64,000 bases of DNA from Sphingobium sp. (GCF_003248505.1 NZ_QFOA01000003.1:1-64000), one strand, 5' to 3'; shown: positions 52,117 through 61,428, counted from the stretch's first letter. Notes: generated by a model not told the origin, from the letters alone. Numbers and translations are program-made.

Positions 52117-54999
52117 TCAGAAGCGTAGGCTTGCAGTCATCGAGAAGCGGCGACCCAGCACATCGTAGATGGTCGGGAAGGTGTTGCTCTGCTCACCGTT
52201 ACCACCGTTCTGCGTGCTTGCAGCCAGCGGCGGCGTCTTGTCGAACAGGTTCACAATGTTGCCACGCAGCGTGAAGTTGTCGTTCACGTGGAAAGCCGTC
52301 GACAGATCGAAGTAGTTGATCGCCTTGAAGCGTTCCGAAGCATAGACCGTGTCTGGATCGTCGTCATGCGACGAACCTACATAGCGCCAGAAGAACGACA
52401 GCTCGAACTTTTCGGTGTCCAGCGTGGTACGGAACGTGTGGCGCCACTTGGGCGTCGGAACGCCGCAGTTGGCACCGAAGGCCCCGGCGCAGTTGTAGGT
52501 CAGGTTCTGACCGACGACCGGCGTGAAGTCGTTCTTCAGCAGACGCGTACCATCGAACGAGAAGATCAGGTTGGCTTCCTTGCCACCCAGAATCTCGCCG
52601 ATGCCGATACGATAGGTAGCGTTGGCGTCGATACCACGGTTCTTCAGGCCGCCGCTGTTGACGTAACCGTCGCGGAAGCTGTCGATTTCACCGATCGAGT
52701 TACGCGAGATACGGCTGCAATAATCCTGGTTGAAGCTGTTGAAGCACAGGTTGCCGATCGACTGCGTACCCACACCGCTGGTGATGTAGTTATCAATCTT
52801 GATGTTGTAGTAATCGACGGTAGCGCTGAAGCCGCGCAGAGCGCGAGGCTGGAACACGACACCGACGGTATAGGTCTTCGCCGTTTCTTCACGCAGACCC
52901 GAGTTACCACCGAGGAAGCGAACCGGGTTGACGTTGTTCGGATCCTGGATGGCCGCGTTGCCGATGTTCGTCAGCGGAGCGCCCGCTGCGTTGAATTGGG
53001 CGACGCAGATCGCGTTCAGCTGGCCGGTACGAGCTGCGGCAGTGCCGCACTGGTCCGCATTGCCATCGAAGCTGACAGTGTTGCCGAGGAACAGTTCGTT
53101 GACGCTCGGACCGCGAACGGCCTTCTGATACTGACCACGGAAGGTGATGTCTTCTATCGGCGACAGTTCAGCGCCAGCCGACCAGGTGAAGACGTTGCCG
53201 GGCGCATTCGAATATTTCGAATAGCGAGCCGCACCGTTGAGGTCGAGGCGATGGATGATGCTGTCACGAAGCAGCGGCATGCGGACTTCGCCGAAGAACT
53301 CGGTCACGTTGTACGAACCCGAGGTCGCCTGACCGGGGTTAAAGCCTGCGACGTTACCGCTTGCAAGATAGGTGTCGGGGTTAACCGAACCGGCTTCCTT
53401 GCGGTATTCCACACCTGCCGCGACACCCACACCGCCTGCGCCCAGATCGAAGATCGAGGGGTTGGTGACAGCGAAGGAAGCGACCTGCGTGGTATAGGTT
53501 TCGACGTTGGTCGCGGTGATCGCCAGGTTCTTGGCTGCCGCATCGCTCAGCTGATCGAAGCCGAAGATGTTGGCGGGAACGCAACCCGAAGCGCGAGCCG
53601 AGGCGTCGGCGCAAACCAGGGCACCGTTCAGTAGAACGTTGTTTGTCGCCTGCAGGAACTTGTCGATCGCGACGTTACCGGCCTGACGCTGCGTATTCTT
53701 GGTGTGCGAATACATGTAGTATGCGTCGTAGCTGAAGCCAGCGCCGATATCGCCCTTCATGCCGGTCACGAAGCGATAGGCATTGCGGTCGTCGTCGTTG
53801 ATGCGCGGGCCAAGCTGCGTCGTGCGATAGTTGAAGTTCGCGTTCACATAGCCGTTGCCGTCGGTATCCAGCGTGCGCAGCGCATTCTGGAGAGCAGGCG
53901 TGAAGAAGGTCGAGTTCACGTAGAGCGGGATCTGGCCGATCACGCCGTCGCCGAAGGGCGTGCCGTTGCTGATCGGGGTCGGAGCCAGCTGAGCGGCGAC
54001 GCGATTGTTGACGAACTGCGCTTCCAGGTAAGGCTGGAACGCATCGCTGATTTCATAGTGGGCCATCGCCGACACGACGAAGCGCTTCTGCGGCACCTGC
54101 AGATAGTTGATCGGCGCATAGTTGTATGCGTCGGTCGCACCGACATAACAGGTGTTGACGCTGCCGGCGAAGTCCTGCGTGTCGCAGCCCAGGCCCGAAG
54201 CGGCGCCGAGGCCGGGGACGGTGATGCGGCCCTGCGGAACCGACGGCGAACCGCCCGTGGTGAAGGTGCCGTCACCATTGTCGACCAGAGCGTTGCGAGC
54301 GAAGCCGCGCGCACCGGCCAGAACGGCCTTACGCTGCGTGTAGCCGACAAACACGGTCGCGTTGCCGCGGCCATCTTCGAAATTGCCACCGATCGTGCCG
54401 TTGACGTCCCAGACGGCACCGTCGCCGCGGTCGGTCAGGTCATAGCTGCTGTTGACGGCAACGCCCTGGAAGTCACGCTTCAGGGTGAAGTTGACGACAC
54501 CGGCGATCGCGTCCGAACCATAGACAGCCGACTGGCCACCCGTCACTACGTCTACGCGCTCGATTAGTGCGGACGGGATGGTGTTGAGGTCGACGATCTG
54601 GTTGACGTCGTAAGACATGTAGCGACGGCCGTCGACCAGCACCAGCGTACGTTGCGAGCCGAGACCGCGAAGATTGACGGTGGCGACGCCGCCGCCGGGG
54701 TTGTTCGATGCAGAACTGGTCGTCGCCGTCACCTGCGGCAAGTCGTTCAGCACGTTTTCGATGTTGCTAGAACCGCCCTTGAGGGCGATGTCGCCGGCGC
54801 TGACGACGTTCAGCGGGCTGGTGCTGTCGAGGTCAGGGCGTGCGATACGCGACCCGGTAACGACGATGACCGATTCACCGTTCGCGTCTGCAGCCTGCGG
54901 CGCATCCTGCGCGACCGCAGCCGTCGCGATCAAAGACACGCCCAGGATCGCCGGAGCGGCGCTGGCACGCAGAAGTGCCCTCTTCGAAAATGTTTTCAC
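52117..54999 (-). CDS. TonB-dependent outer-membrane receptor
   Basis: The 960-residue protein has a signal peptide (ending ATAAVAQ), then a TonB-box-like ESVIVVTGSRIARPDLDS. The plug domain follows (about 45-170, with NVLNDLPQVTATTSS, NLRGLGSQRTLVLVDGRR and the RVDVVTGGQSAVYGSDAIAGVVNF end), then a large 22-strand barrel closing with a C-terminal Phe (SMTASLRF). These receptors import siderophores, cobalamin, sugars or aromatics using TonB energy; the ligand cannot be inferred. I chose the GTG at 54999, which has AAGGGA seven bases upstream; the longer frame adds residues before the signal peptide. Codon choice suggests strong expression. Confidence 0.92.
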   Translation of the reverse strand: MKTFSKRALLRASAAPAILGVSLIATAAVAQDAPQAADANGESVIVVTGSRIARPDLDSTSPLNVVSAGDIALKGGSSNIENVLNDLPQVTATTSSASNNPGGGVATVNLRGLGSQRTLVLVDGRRYMSYDVNQIVDLNTIPSALIERVDVVTGGQSAVYGSDAIAGVVNFTLKRDFQGVAVNSSYDLTDRGDGAVWDVNGTIGGNFEDGRGNATVFVGYTQRKAVLAGARGFARNALVDNGDGTFTTGGSPSVPQGRITVPGLGAASGLGCDTQDFAGSVNTCYVGATDAYNYAPINYLQVPQKRFVVSAMAHYEISDAFQPYLEAQFVNNRVAAQLAPTPISNGTPFGDGVIGQIPLYVNSTFFTPALQNALRTLDTDGNGYVNANFNYRTTQLGPRINDDDRNAYRFVTGMKGDIGAGFSYDAYYMYSHTKNTQRQAGNVAIDKFLQATNNVLLNGALVCADASARASGCVPANIFGFDQLSDAAAKNLAITATNVETYTTQVASFAVTNPSIFDLGAGGVGVAAGVEYRKEAGSVNPDTYLASGNVAGFNPGQATSGSYNVTEFFGEVRMPLLRDSIIHRLDLNGAARYSKYSNAPGNVFTWSAGAELSPIEDITFRGQYQKAVRGPSVNELFLGNTVSFDGNADQCGTAAARTGQLNAICVAQFNAAGAPLTNIGNAAIQDPNNVNPVRFLGGNSGLREETAKTYTVGVVFQPRALRGFSATVDYYNIKIDNYITSGVGTQSIGNLCFNSFNQDYCSRISRNSIGEIDSFRDGYVNSGGLKNRGIDANATYRIGIGEILGGKEANLIFSFDGTRLLKNDFTPVVGQNLTYNCAGAFGANCGVPTPKWRHTFRTTLDTEKFELSFFWRYVGSSHDDDPDTVYASERFKAINYFDLSTAFHVNDNFTLRGNIVNLFDKTPPLAASTQNGGNGEQSNTFPTIYDVLGRRFSMTASLRF

Positions 55000-55366
55000 G
55001 GTCCAGTCCCTTGCTCTGGAGTTTGGCAGATCATCTGCCACTTAAGTGGCCCAGACAGGGGGACTTGGTGCCCGACAGCATTCCCCCCATATGGATCGGG
55101 TGAAACTGCAAGGGGTTAGGCGCGCTGTAAAGCGGGCGAGAAGGACATGCTCTGCTTTTGGAGTGCTATGTATCAAAAATGCAACAACGCGAAGCGTCGG
55201 CGTTTTGCGGGGTGCGGCAAGATAATTACGTCGGCCGTTCCTTTGGTGTAGCAAAGATGCTTCTTATGTGATGTGAGCGGGCGACATGCATTGCCGCGCA
55301 GGCGCGGTGTTGACGCATCTGGCTGGCAGTGCATTGATGTGGCGACATTCAGGCAGGGATCCGGAT
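55000..55366. other. Gene-free stretch with TonB-receptor leader
   Basis: This region of 367 bp has no credible protein gene. It contains the structured leader of the receptor (55002-55050) and a comparatively AT-rich stretch (about 55150-55270) that probably holds the promoters of both divergent genes. I could not choose -35/-10 pairs with correct spacing. Confidence 0.6.
55002..55050 (-). promoter_or_regulatory. Overlapping inverted repeats in the TonB-receptor leader
   Basis: Reading toward the gene there are three repeats. GCCACTTAAGTGGC (55037-55050) is a perfect palindrome. TGGCAGATCATCTGCCA (55024-55040) is a 17-bp perfect inverted repeat sharing four bases with the first. TCCAG/CTGGA (55002-55006 and 55016-55020) encloses the ribosome-binding AAGGGA in its loop. 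In RNA the first two hairpins exclude each other. It could be an RNA switch or a double protein operator. Confidence 0.6.
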
Positions 55367-55906
55367 ATGATGAAGACAGGCTTGTTGGCGAGCGCCGTCG
55401 CGGGGGTGTTGATGAGTGGGGGAGCGGTCGCGGCACCCAAGTTGCAGCCGCGTCCGGAAATATTTACCAACCTCCTGCAATGCCGCGGCATTGCCGATAA
55501 TGCGGAACGGCTTGCCTGCTTCGATCGACAGGTAGGCGAGATGGACGTGGCTGCTCAGCGAGATGAAGTGGTCGTGCTCGATAAGAGCGAATTGAAGAAA
55601 ACGCGAAAGACTCTTTTCGGCTTTTCATTCCCCAAATTGCCTTTCCTGGGGGGCGGGGATGATGACGATCAAGCAAGGGAAGAGGGTTTCAGCCATATCG
55701 AAACCACAATCGGGTCACTCCGCGCGCTTGGCTACGACAAGTGGCAGATCGGGCTGGAAGACGGAGCGCAGTGGATGACCACCGAAGCCATTACCGGTTC
55801 TGCGCCCAAGGTGGGCCAAAAGATCGAGATCCGTCGCGCCGCCATGGGCAGCTTCTTGGGCAAGGTGAACGGCGGTCGGGCGGTTCGGATGAAGCGCGTT
55901 CGCTGA
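55367..55906 (+). CDS. Conserved periplasmic protein of unknown function
   Basis: The protein of 179 residues has a signal peptide (about 1-22, ending GGAVAA). It then has the motif QCRGIADNAERLACFDRQV, a C-x-x-I-x-D-x-x-RLxCFD pattern seen in several proteobacterial exported proteins, whose two cysteines could form a disulfide. A charged middle (DDDDQ) and a C-terminal strand-rich part (HIETTIGSLRALGYDKWQIGLEDGAQWMTTE through KIEIRRAAMGSFLGKVNGG) resembling a small SH3-like barrel complete it. I do not recognise a named family with certainty. AGGGATCCGG precedes the ATG at 55367. Confidence 0.72.
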   Translation: MMKTGLLASAVAGVLMSGGAVAAPKLQPRPEIFTNLLQCRGIADNAERLACFDRQVGEMDVAAQRDEVVVLDKSELKKTRKTLFGFSFPKLPFLGGGDDDDQAREEGFSHIETTIGSLRALGYDKWQIGLEDGAQWMTTEAITGSAPKVGQKIEIRRAAMGSFLGKVNGGRAVRMKRVR

Positions 55907-56764
55907 TCAACGAGCGTTCGGCATCGGCCCTGCCACCAGCATGGGGTCGATGCGGGCGTCGTTCCATTTCATGCCCCAGTGCAGATGCGGTCCCGTGGCT
56001 CGACCGGTTGCACCGATCGCGCCGATCCGTTGCCCCTGCCGGACATGGTCGCCGACCCCCACGTCGATGCGGGACAGGTGCAGGAAGGCACTGTTGAGGC
56101 CATGACCGTGGTCGATCATCAGCAAGTGCCCCTCCAGCGTATAAGGCTTGTCGCTGGCGGCAAGGATCACGACACCGTCGGCCGGCGCGACGACGGGCTC
56201 GCCGGTCGCCCCGGCCACATCCACTCCGCTGTGATAGGCGCCGGGCACGCCCTGATAGACGCGCTGCGACCCAAACAGGCCGGATATGCGACCGATGCGC
56301 GGCCATACGAAGGATTGCCGCCACCCGTCCGCATCGGTCACGATCCTGCGAGCGGCAGCGATTGCGTCCAGTTCGGGGCGCCGGATCGCCAGGAAGGCGT
56401 CATTGTCCTTTGTGGGGCGCAGCGGCGCGTCGATCCTCTCGATGCGCCAGTCCCGTGGCGCAACCGTCAGGCTTCGGTCAACGGTGCGCCCGTCCCGCAA
56501 GCGGGCCTGAAGCCGCGCGGCGGGCAAGGCATCGCGGTCGAAACCGATAAGGAACCGTCCATCGGCATCCATGGCAACGGGCTTGCCGTCGAATTGCAAG
56601 GCCATGGTCCCATCGGGTGCCTGTCCCGTCACGATCCCGCCCTGCACGGGCGTGCCCGTCAGTGCGAACCCTTCCGCCCGGCTCGACGCGACCTGCTGCG
56701 GAAAGGCCGGAGCCACCGGCAACAATGCCGCCGCCGCCGAGACGATCAGCATGGCCGGCCTCAT
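55907..56764 (-). CDS. M23-family peptidase (LytM domain)
   Basis: The 285-residue exported protein has a signal peptide (about 1-22), a ~130-residue N-terminal region of beta strands, and a C-terminal LytM domain. The latter has the zinc ligands in GAYHSGVDVAG (H-x3-D) and the closing HLHWG motif (GRATGPHLHWGMKWN), plus the HGHGLNSAFLHL catalytic His region. Complete zinc ligands suggest an active peptidoglycan endopeptidase rather than an EnvC/NlpD-type activator. Its ATG overlaps the DUF2093 stop by four bases, and it ends the operon xseA-DUF2093-M23. Confidence 0.88.
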   Translation of the reverse strand: MRPAMLIVSAAAALLPVAPAFPQQVASSRAEGFALTGTPVQGGIVTGQAPDGTMALQFDGKPVAMDADGRFLIGFDRDALPAARLQARLRDGRTVDRSLTVAPRDWRIERIDAPLRPTKDNDAFLAIRRPELDAIAAARRIVTDADGWRQSFVWPRIGRISGLFGSQRVYQGVPGAYHSGVDVAGATGEPVVAPADGVVILAASDKPYTLEGHLLMIDHGHGLNSAFLHLSRIDVGVGDHVRQGQRIGAIGATGRATGPHLHWGMKWNDARIDPMLVAGPMPNAR

Positions 56765-56973
56765 CGGATAACGCCCGCTTTCAGCGCCGCTTGCGTGGAC
56801 GCTTCGGCGTTCGCATAGGGTTCCTGTCGCGCGACGCTCCAATAGCGCAACTGATCGAGCGGGATGCGTTCACCGCTGACGGCGCAGACGACATGATCCC
56901 CTGCTTGCAGCACGCGGAAACTGTAGGGCAGGTAGCGGAGCCGGGCGGGCCGGTCCCGGTTGGACATCAGCAT
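56761..56973 (-). CDS. DUF2093 family protein
   Basis: The 70-residue protein matches alphaproteobacterial DUF2093: RPARLRYLPYSFRVLQAGDHVVCAVSGERIPLDQLRYWSV and the AYANAEASTQA-like end (here PYANAEASTQAAL). It contains a single C-x-V-S-G-E-x-I motif and is predicted to be soluble. Function unknown. The start at 56973 has GAAAGG eight bases upstream; a second in-frame ATG lies at 56967. It follows xseA by 19 bp, the arrangement usual in alphaproteobacteria. Confidence 0.82.
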   Translation of the reverse strand: MLMSNRDRPARLRYLPYSFRVLQAGDHVVCAVSGERIPLDQLRYWSVARQEPYANAEASTQAALKAGVIR

Positions 56974-56992
56974 AGATCGGCCTTTCTTTCGG

Positions 56993-58462
56993 TCATAGGG
57001 AAAACAGGTCCTGTTGCGGTGCATCCTCGCGGTCGCGCCCGCGCCGTGGCGGACGGGGCGGGGGTGCGACGGCGCTTTCCGTCACCGCGGCGCCGACAGT
57101 ACCGTCGTGGAAATGCAGCGTCACCGCGCCCGCTTCCCGCGCTGTATCGACGCTGCGCACGACCCGGTCGCCTGCCATCACCCGCGCATAGCCCCTTTGT
57201 AGCGGCAGGTCGGGGTCGAGCGAGGCGAAATGGCGGGACACGCGATCGAGCGCAGTGGTGCGCTCGGCGAGCGCGCGGGTAAGAGTATCGGGACGCAGCG
57301 TCAGTCTGTCCAGCCGTTCCCCCGCCCGGCGCACATATTGGCGCAGCAGCGGCGGGCGCAGCGCCGCGCCCGCGTCGCTCAAATGCGCGCGCGCTTCCGC
57401 CAGCCGGTGCCGCATCCCATGTTGCAATGCCAGCGTCGCATCGTCGAGCCGCTGGCGTTGAGGGCTAAGCAGCGTATCGGGCGTCGGCATCAGCCGCACC
57501 TGCATGTCCAGCCGCTCGCGTGCCTGGGCTGCGCTGCGGCGCACCGCGCGTCCCGCGCGCAACCCCATTTCGCCAAGCCCCGCCAGCAGCTCGGCCCGCA
57601 CCGGCACCGCCATTTCCGCTGCTGCCGTCGGCGTCGGCGCGCGCCGGTCGGCGGCGTAATCGCACAGGGTCGTGTCCGTTTCATGCCCCACCGCCGAGAT
57701 GATCGGAATGGTGCACTCCGCGACCGCTCGCACCACAATCTCTTCGTTGAAGCTCCACAGATCCTCGATCGATCCGCCGCCACGCGCCACGATCACCAGG
57801 TCGGGACGCGGAAGCGGACTTCGGTCGTCCATCGCGGAAAAGCCGCGCACCGCCGCTGCCACCTGCTCCGCCGCGCCCTGCCCCTGCACCAGCACGGGCC
57901 ACAGCAGCACGTCGGTCGGGCAGCGATCCGAAAGGCGATGCAATATGTCGCGGATGACAGCGCCCGTGGGCGACGTGACGACGCCGATGGCCCGCGGCAG
58001 GAAGGGAAGCGCCTTCTTGCGCTCCGGCGCGAACAGACCTTCGGCCGCCAGCTTGGCCTTGAGCTTTTCGAGCAACGCCATCAGCGCGCCTTCGCCCGCC
58101 AGCTCCATGCGGTCGATCACGATCTGATATTTGGACCGCCCGGGATAGGTAGTGAGCTTGCCGGTGGCGATCACTTCCACCCCATCCTGCGCGGCGAAGG
58201 CTAGGCGCTGCGCCCCGCCTTTCCACATCACCCCGTCGATAACGGCATTGTCGTCCTTGAGGCAGAGGTAGAGGTGCCCCGAAGCCGCGCGCTTGAACCC
58301 CGAAATCTCGCCGCGTAGCCGGACATGGCCGAACCGGTCCTCCACTGTGCGCTTCAGGGACGCGGACAATTCGCTGACGGTCAGCGGCGGCGCGTTGTCG
58401 CCGGCCCGCTCCTCGGCTAACAGGCGACCCGAACTGTCATAGGCGTCATATTCCGGGGACAT
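56993..58462 (-). CDS. xseA: Exodeoxyribonuclease VII large subunit
   Basis: XseA, with the small subunit XseB (not in this window), degrades single-stranded DNA from both ends. The 489 residues contain the N-terminal OB fold ([42 protein letters not shown]) and the catalytic domain with [36 protein letters not shown] and [29 protein letters not shown], then a coiled-coil C-terminus. The start at 58462 is uncertain; an ATG at 58477 is also in frame. It is head-to-head with purD with essentially no spacer. Confidence 0.93.
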   Translation of the reverse strand: MSPEYDAYDSSGRLLAEERAGDNAPPLTVSELSASLKRTVEDRFGHVRLRGEISGFKRAASGHLYLCLKDDNAVIDGVMWKGGAQRLAFAAQDGVEVIATGKLTTYPGRSKYQIVIDRMELAGEGALMALLEKLKAKLAAEGLFAPERKKALPFLPRAIGVVTSPTGAVIRDILHRLSDRCPTDVLLWPVLVQGQGAAEQVAAAVRGFSAMDDRSPLPRPDLVIVARGGGSIEDLWSFNEEIVVRAVAECTIPIISAVGHETDTTLCDYAADRRAPTPTAAAEMAVPVRAELLAGLGEMGLRAGRAVRRSAAQARERLDMQVRLMPTPDTLLSPQRQRLDDATLALQHGMRHRLAEARAHLSDAGAALRPPLLRQYVRRAGERLDRLTLRPDTLTRALAERTTALDRVSRHFASLDPDLPLQRGYARVMAGDRVVRSVDTAREAGAVTLHFHDGTVGAAVTESAVAPPPRPPRRGRDREDAPQQDLFSL

Positions 58463-58469
58463 GGGCGAA

Positions 58470-59747
58470 ATGAACATCCTTCTGTTGGGCGGCGGTGGCC
58501 GCGAACATGCGTTGGCGTGGAAGCTGGCGCAATCGCCCCGGCTGTCGACCCTTTATGCCGCGCCGGGCAATCCGGGCATAGCCCAGCATGCGCAACTGGT
58601 CGACCTCGACGCCACGGATCATCGCGCGGTGCTCGATTTCACCGTCCGTCATTCGATCGGCCTTGTCGTCATCGGCCCGGAAGCGCCGCTGGTGGACGGG
58701 CTCGCCGACAATCTGCGCACCATCGGCGTACCGGTCTTCGGCCCTGGCAAGAAAGCGGCCCAGCTGGAGGGGTCGAAGGGCTTCACCAAGGATTTGTGTC
58801 AGCGTGCGGGCATCCCCACCGCCGCCTATGTCCGCGTCACGAGCAAGGATGGCGCAATCGCCGCGCTCGACGATTTCGCGCTCCCCGTCGTCATCAAGGC
58901 GGACGGCCTCGCGGCGGGCAAGGGCGTCATCATCGCCCAGACCCGCGATGAGGCGCTTGCCGCCCTGGACGACATGTTCTCGGGCGCGTTCGGCGCGGCG
59001 GGCGAGGAAGTCGTGCTGGAGGAATTCATGACCGGCGAGGAAGCGAGCTTCTTCGCACTGACGGACGGCAGCGTCATCCTGCCCTTCGGCTCGGCGCAGG
59101 ATCACAAGCGCGTGGGCGATGGCGATACCGGTCCCAACACCGGCGGCATGGGCGCCTACAGCCCCGCGCGCGTCCTGACGCCCGATCTGGAGCGTCAGGT
59201 GATCGACACCATCGTCCGCCCGACCGTCGATACGCTGGCCGCCGATGGAATGCCTTATTCGGGCGTCCTCTACGCGGGCCTTATGCTGACGGACGAAGGC
59301 CCCAAGCTGATCGAATACAACGCCCGCTTCGGCGACCCTGAATGCCAGGTGCTGATGATGCGTTTCGACGGCGACCTCATCGATCTGCTGCTGGCGGTGG
59401 CGCAGGGGCGGCTGGCCGAACAGGGGCCGGTCACGCTGGCGGATCGCACGGCGCTCACGGTCGTCATGGCGGCGAAGGGCTATCCCGGCACGCCCGAAAA
59501 GGGTGGCGCGATCGAAGGGATCGAAACGGCGGAATCGACAGGGGCGAACGTCTTCCACGCGGGCACCGCGCAGCGCGACGGCAAGCTGGTGGCAAGCGGA
59601 GGGCGCGTGCTCAACGTCACGGCGACCGGCGGTTCGGTGGCGGAAGCGCAGGCCGCCGCCTATGCCGCCGTCGATGCCGTTGATTTCCCGACAGGCTTCT
59701 GCCGCCGCGACATCGGCTGGCGCGAAGCGGCACGCGAACGCGGTTGA
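58470..59747 (+). CDS. purD: Phosphoribosylamine-glycine ligase
   Basis: PurD attaches glycine to phosphoribosylamine with ATP, the second step of purine synthesis. The 425 residues start [23 protein letters not shown], carry the ATP-grasp segments [34 protein letters not shown] and the metal site [14 protein letters not shown], and a conserved [12 protein letters not shown] use the ATG at 58470, which is the family start; the ATG at 58461 would add three residues. Its promoter must lie inside the xseA coding region. Confidence 0.94.
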   Translation: MNILLLGGGGREHALAWKLAQSPRLSTLYAAPGNPGIAQHAQLVDLDATDHRAVLDFTVRHSIGLVVIGPEAPLVDGLADNLRTIGVPVFGPGKKAAQLEGSKGFTKDLCQRAGIPTAAYVRVTSKDGAIAALDDFALPVVIKADGLAAGKGVIIAQTRDEALAALDDMFSGAFGAAGEEVVLEEFMTGEEASFFALTDGSVILPFGSAQDHKRVGDGDTGPNTGGMGAYSPARVLTPDLERQVIDTIVRPTVDTLAADGMPYSGVLYAGLMLTDEGPKLIEYNARFGDPECQVLMMRFDGDLIDLLLAVAQGRLAEQGPVTLADRTALTVVMAAKGYPGTPEKGGAIEGIETAESTGANVFHAGTAQRDGKLVASGGRVLNVTATGGSVAEAQAAAYAAVDAVDFPTGFCRRDIGWREAARERG

Positions 59748-59810
59748 CGCCCTTGCGCATCGGGGCGCGATATCCCTAGATGTCGCCGGAACCGACACGG
59801 GGAGAGCGCG

Positions 59811-60344
59811 ATGCAGGAATTCTTCATGGACTATGGGCTGTGGCTGCTGATCGGCCTGCTGGTCGTCATCGCCCTCGTTTTCCTCCTGTCGGGCAAGCGC
59901 AGGGACGATGCGGAAACGCAAGCGCCCCCTGCCACCGTCGTCGACGCCCCGGAAGTCGAAGTCGCGGCGATCCCGCCGGCAGCGCCGCAGCCCGCCTCCC
60001 CGCCTTCAGTGTCGCCCAGCGCGCCGCCGGTAGAGCCCGATCCTGCCCCGCTCGCCGCCGCGCCCGAACCGGCCTTGCAGCCTGTGGCGGCGGCATCGGA
60101 CGGGCAGGCGGACGATCTGCTGAAGCTCAAGGGCGTCGGGCCCAAACTGCACAATCTGTTGATCGAACTTGGCGTCACCCGCTTTTCCCAGATCGCGGAC
60201 TGGTCGGACGCGGACATTGCCGCCATCGACGCGCGGCTCGGCAATTTCAAGGGCCGTCCGGTGCGCGACCAGTGGGTGGATCAGGCGAAATATCTCGCCG
60301 CCGGCGATATCGCGGGCTTCGAGGCGAAATACGGAAAACTCTGA
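59811..60344 (+). CDS. Single-pass membrane protein with C-terminal helix-hairpin-helix domain
   Basis: The 177-residue protein has one N-terminal membrane helix (about 7-27, LWLLIGLLVVIALVFLL), a long Pro/Ala-rich linker (about 38-95), and a C-terminal helix-hairpin-helix domain (about 100-177). In the latter LLKLKGVGPKLHNLLIELGV, then RFSQIADWSDADIAAIDARLG, give two HhH units like those in predicted flap-nuclease-like proteins. HhH folds usually bind DNA without sequence preference; the membrane tether is unusual. No function is established. GGAGAG precedes the ATG. Confidence 0.78.
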   Translation: MQEFFMDYGLWLLIGLLVVIALVFLLSGKRRDDAETQAPPATVVDAPEVEVAAIPPAAPQPASPPSVSPSAPPVEPDPAPLAAAPEPALQPVAAASDGQADDLLKLKGVGPKLHNLLIELGVTRFSQIADWSDADIAAIDARLGNFKGRPVRDQWVDQAKYLAAGDIAGFEAKYGKL

Positions 60345-60350
60345 CGGGGT

Positions 60351-61397
60351 TCAGTGGCTTGCAGGCACTGCGTCCGACTGGCGACGGATCAGCTGATAGT
60401 CGAGCTTCACCTTGCCGATGATGTCTTCCGCCCCGTCGTCCTGACTGCGAAAGCGCATGGCGAGCAGGCCGATGGCTTCGCGGCTCATGTCGCGGATCGG
60501 TTGGCGGATGGTTGTCAGCGCAGGCCAGATCGCGCTGGCGAGCGGCGTGTCGTCGAAACCGCAGATGCTGATGTCGGCGGGCACGTTGATGCGCCGCTGG
60601 TGCGCGACCGTGATCGCGGCGGCGGCCATATCGTCGTTGCAGGCGAAGATCGCGGTAGGCCGCTCGTCCAGGGTCATCAGCCGCTCTGCGGCATCCAGTC
60701 CTGACCGGTAGCTGAAATCGCCCGGCACGATGAGCGCCGGGTCGATATCGATCCCATGCTGCGTCAGCGCATCGCGAAAGCCCTGCACGCGCCGCGCATT
60801 GGCCCTGTGGCGCGGGTTGCCCTCGATAAAGGCGATCCGCCTGTGACCCAGTTCGATCAGGTGCCGGGTGAGGTCGTAGGCGGCGTGGCGGTCGTCGGTT
60901 CCGACCGCCAGCATGTCAGGCCCGTCGCGATCCGGCGCGACCGACACCACGACGATGTCGCGCGCGCGCAAGCCCTCCACCAGTTCCTCCCAGTCGCAGA
61001 GCGGCGGCGGCAGGATGACGCCTGCGACGTGCGCCTGTGCCACCTGGTCGACGATCTCGGCGGCGAATGCGCCGGGCGCGCATTGTTCGACGACCAGATG
61101 CAGATGACGCAGTGGCGCTTCGCTGAGCGCGCCCAGCAACAACTCGCCCAGATAGGCGGAGGTCGTGCTGTTGCTGTGGAGCAGCGCCACGCGCCGGTCG
61201 GCGCTGCCTGCCAGGGCGCGGGCCGACGCGTTGGGCACATAGCCCAGTGCGCGCACCGCCTCCTCTACTGCCCGCCGCGCCTTGTCGCTCACCAGCGCCT
61301 TGCCGTTGATGGCGCGGGATGCGGTCATGACGGACACCCCTGCAAGGGCGGCGACATCCCGGATCGTGGGCAATTTGGCAGAGCGCGGCTTTTCCAT
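60351..61397 (-). CDS. LacI-family transcriptional regulator
   Basis: The 348-residue protein has the LacI helix-turn-helix at the N-terminus (PTIRDVAALAGVSVMTASRAINGK) with the hinge YVPNASARALAG. A periplasmic-binding-protein-like sensor domain follows, with GHRRIAFIEGN, FACNDDMAAAAI and SICGFDDTPLASAIWPALTTI. This pattern is close to GntR/IdnR-type regulators of sugar-acid use, but no sugar gene is nearby in the window. The start is either ATG 61397 or TTG 61433. A 13-bp inverted repeat lies exactly between them, upstream of the ATG. Confidence 0.88.
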   Translation of the reverse strand: MEKPRSAKLPTIRDVAALAGVSVMTASRAINGKALVSDKARRAVEEAVRALGYVPNASARALAGSADRRVALLHSNSTTSAYLGELLLGALSEAPLRHLHLVVEQCAPGAFAAEIVDQVAQAHVAGVILPPPLCDWEELVEGLRARDIVVVSVAPDRDGPDMLAVGTDDRHAAYDLTRHLIELGHRRIAFIEGNPRHRANARRVQGFRDALTQHGIDIDPALIVPGDFSYRSGLDAAERLMTLDERPTAIFACNDDMAAAAITVAHQRRINVPADISICGFDDTPLASAIWPALTTIRQPIRDMSREAIGLLAMRFRSQDDGAEDIIGKVKLDYQLIRRQSDAVPASH

Positions 61398-61428
61398 CGT
61401 CCCCGTTCCTAGCGTGGAACGGGGACGA
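61397..61428 (-). promoter_or_regulatory. 13-bp perfect inverted repeat abutting the LacI-gene start
   Basis: The arms 61397-61409 and 61416-61428 are perfect 13-bp reverse complements with a 6-bp spacer (core CCCCGTTCC...GGAACGGGG). The repeat includes the first base of the ATG and the GGGGACG ribosome-binding segment. It may be an autoregulatory operator or an mRNA hairpin that hides the start. Confidence 0.65.

Noticed and set aside
52117..54999. Horizontal acquisition of the TonB receptor because of its different codon use
   Set aside because: The bias looks like that of strongly expressed genes, and the plug motifs are typical of sphingomonads; there are no mobile-element traces.
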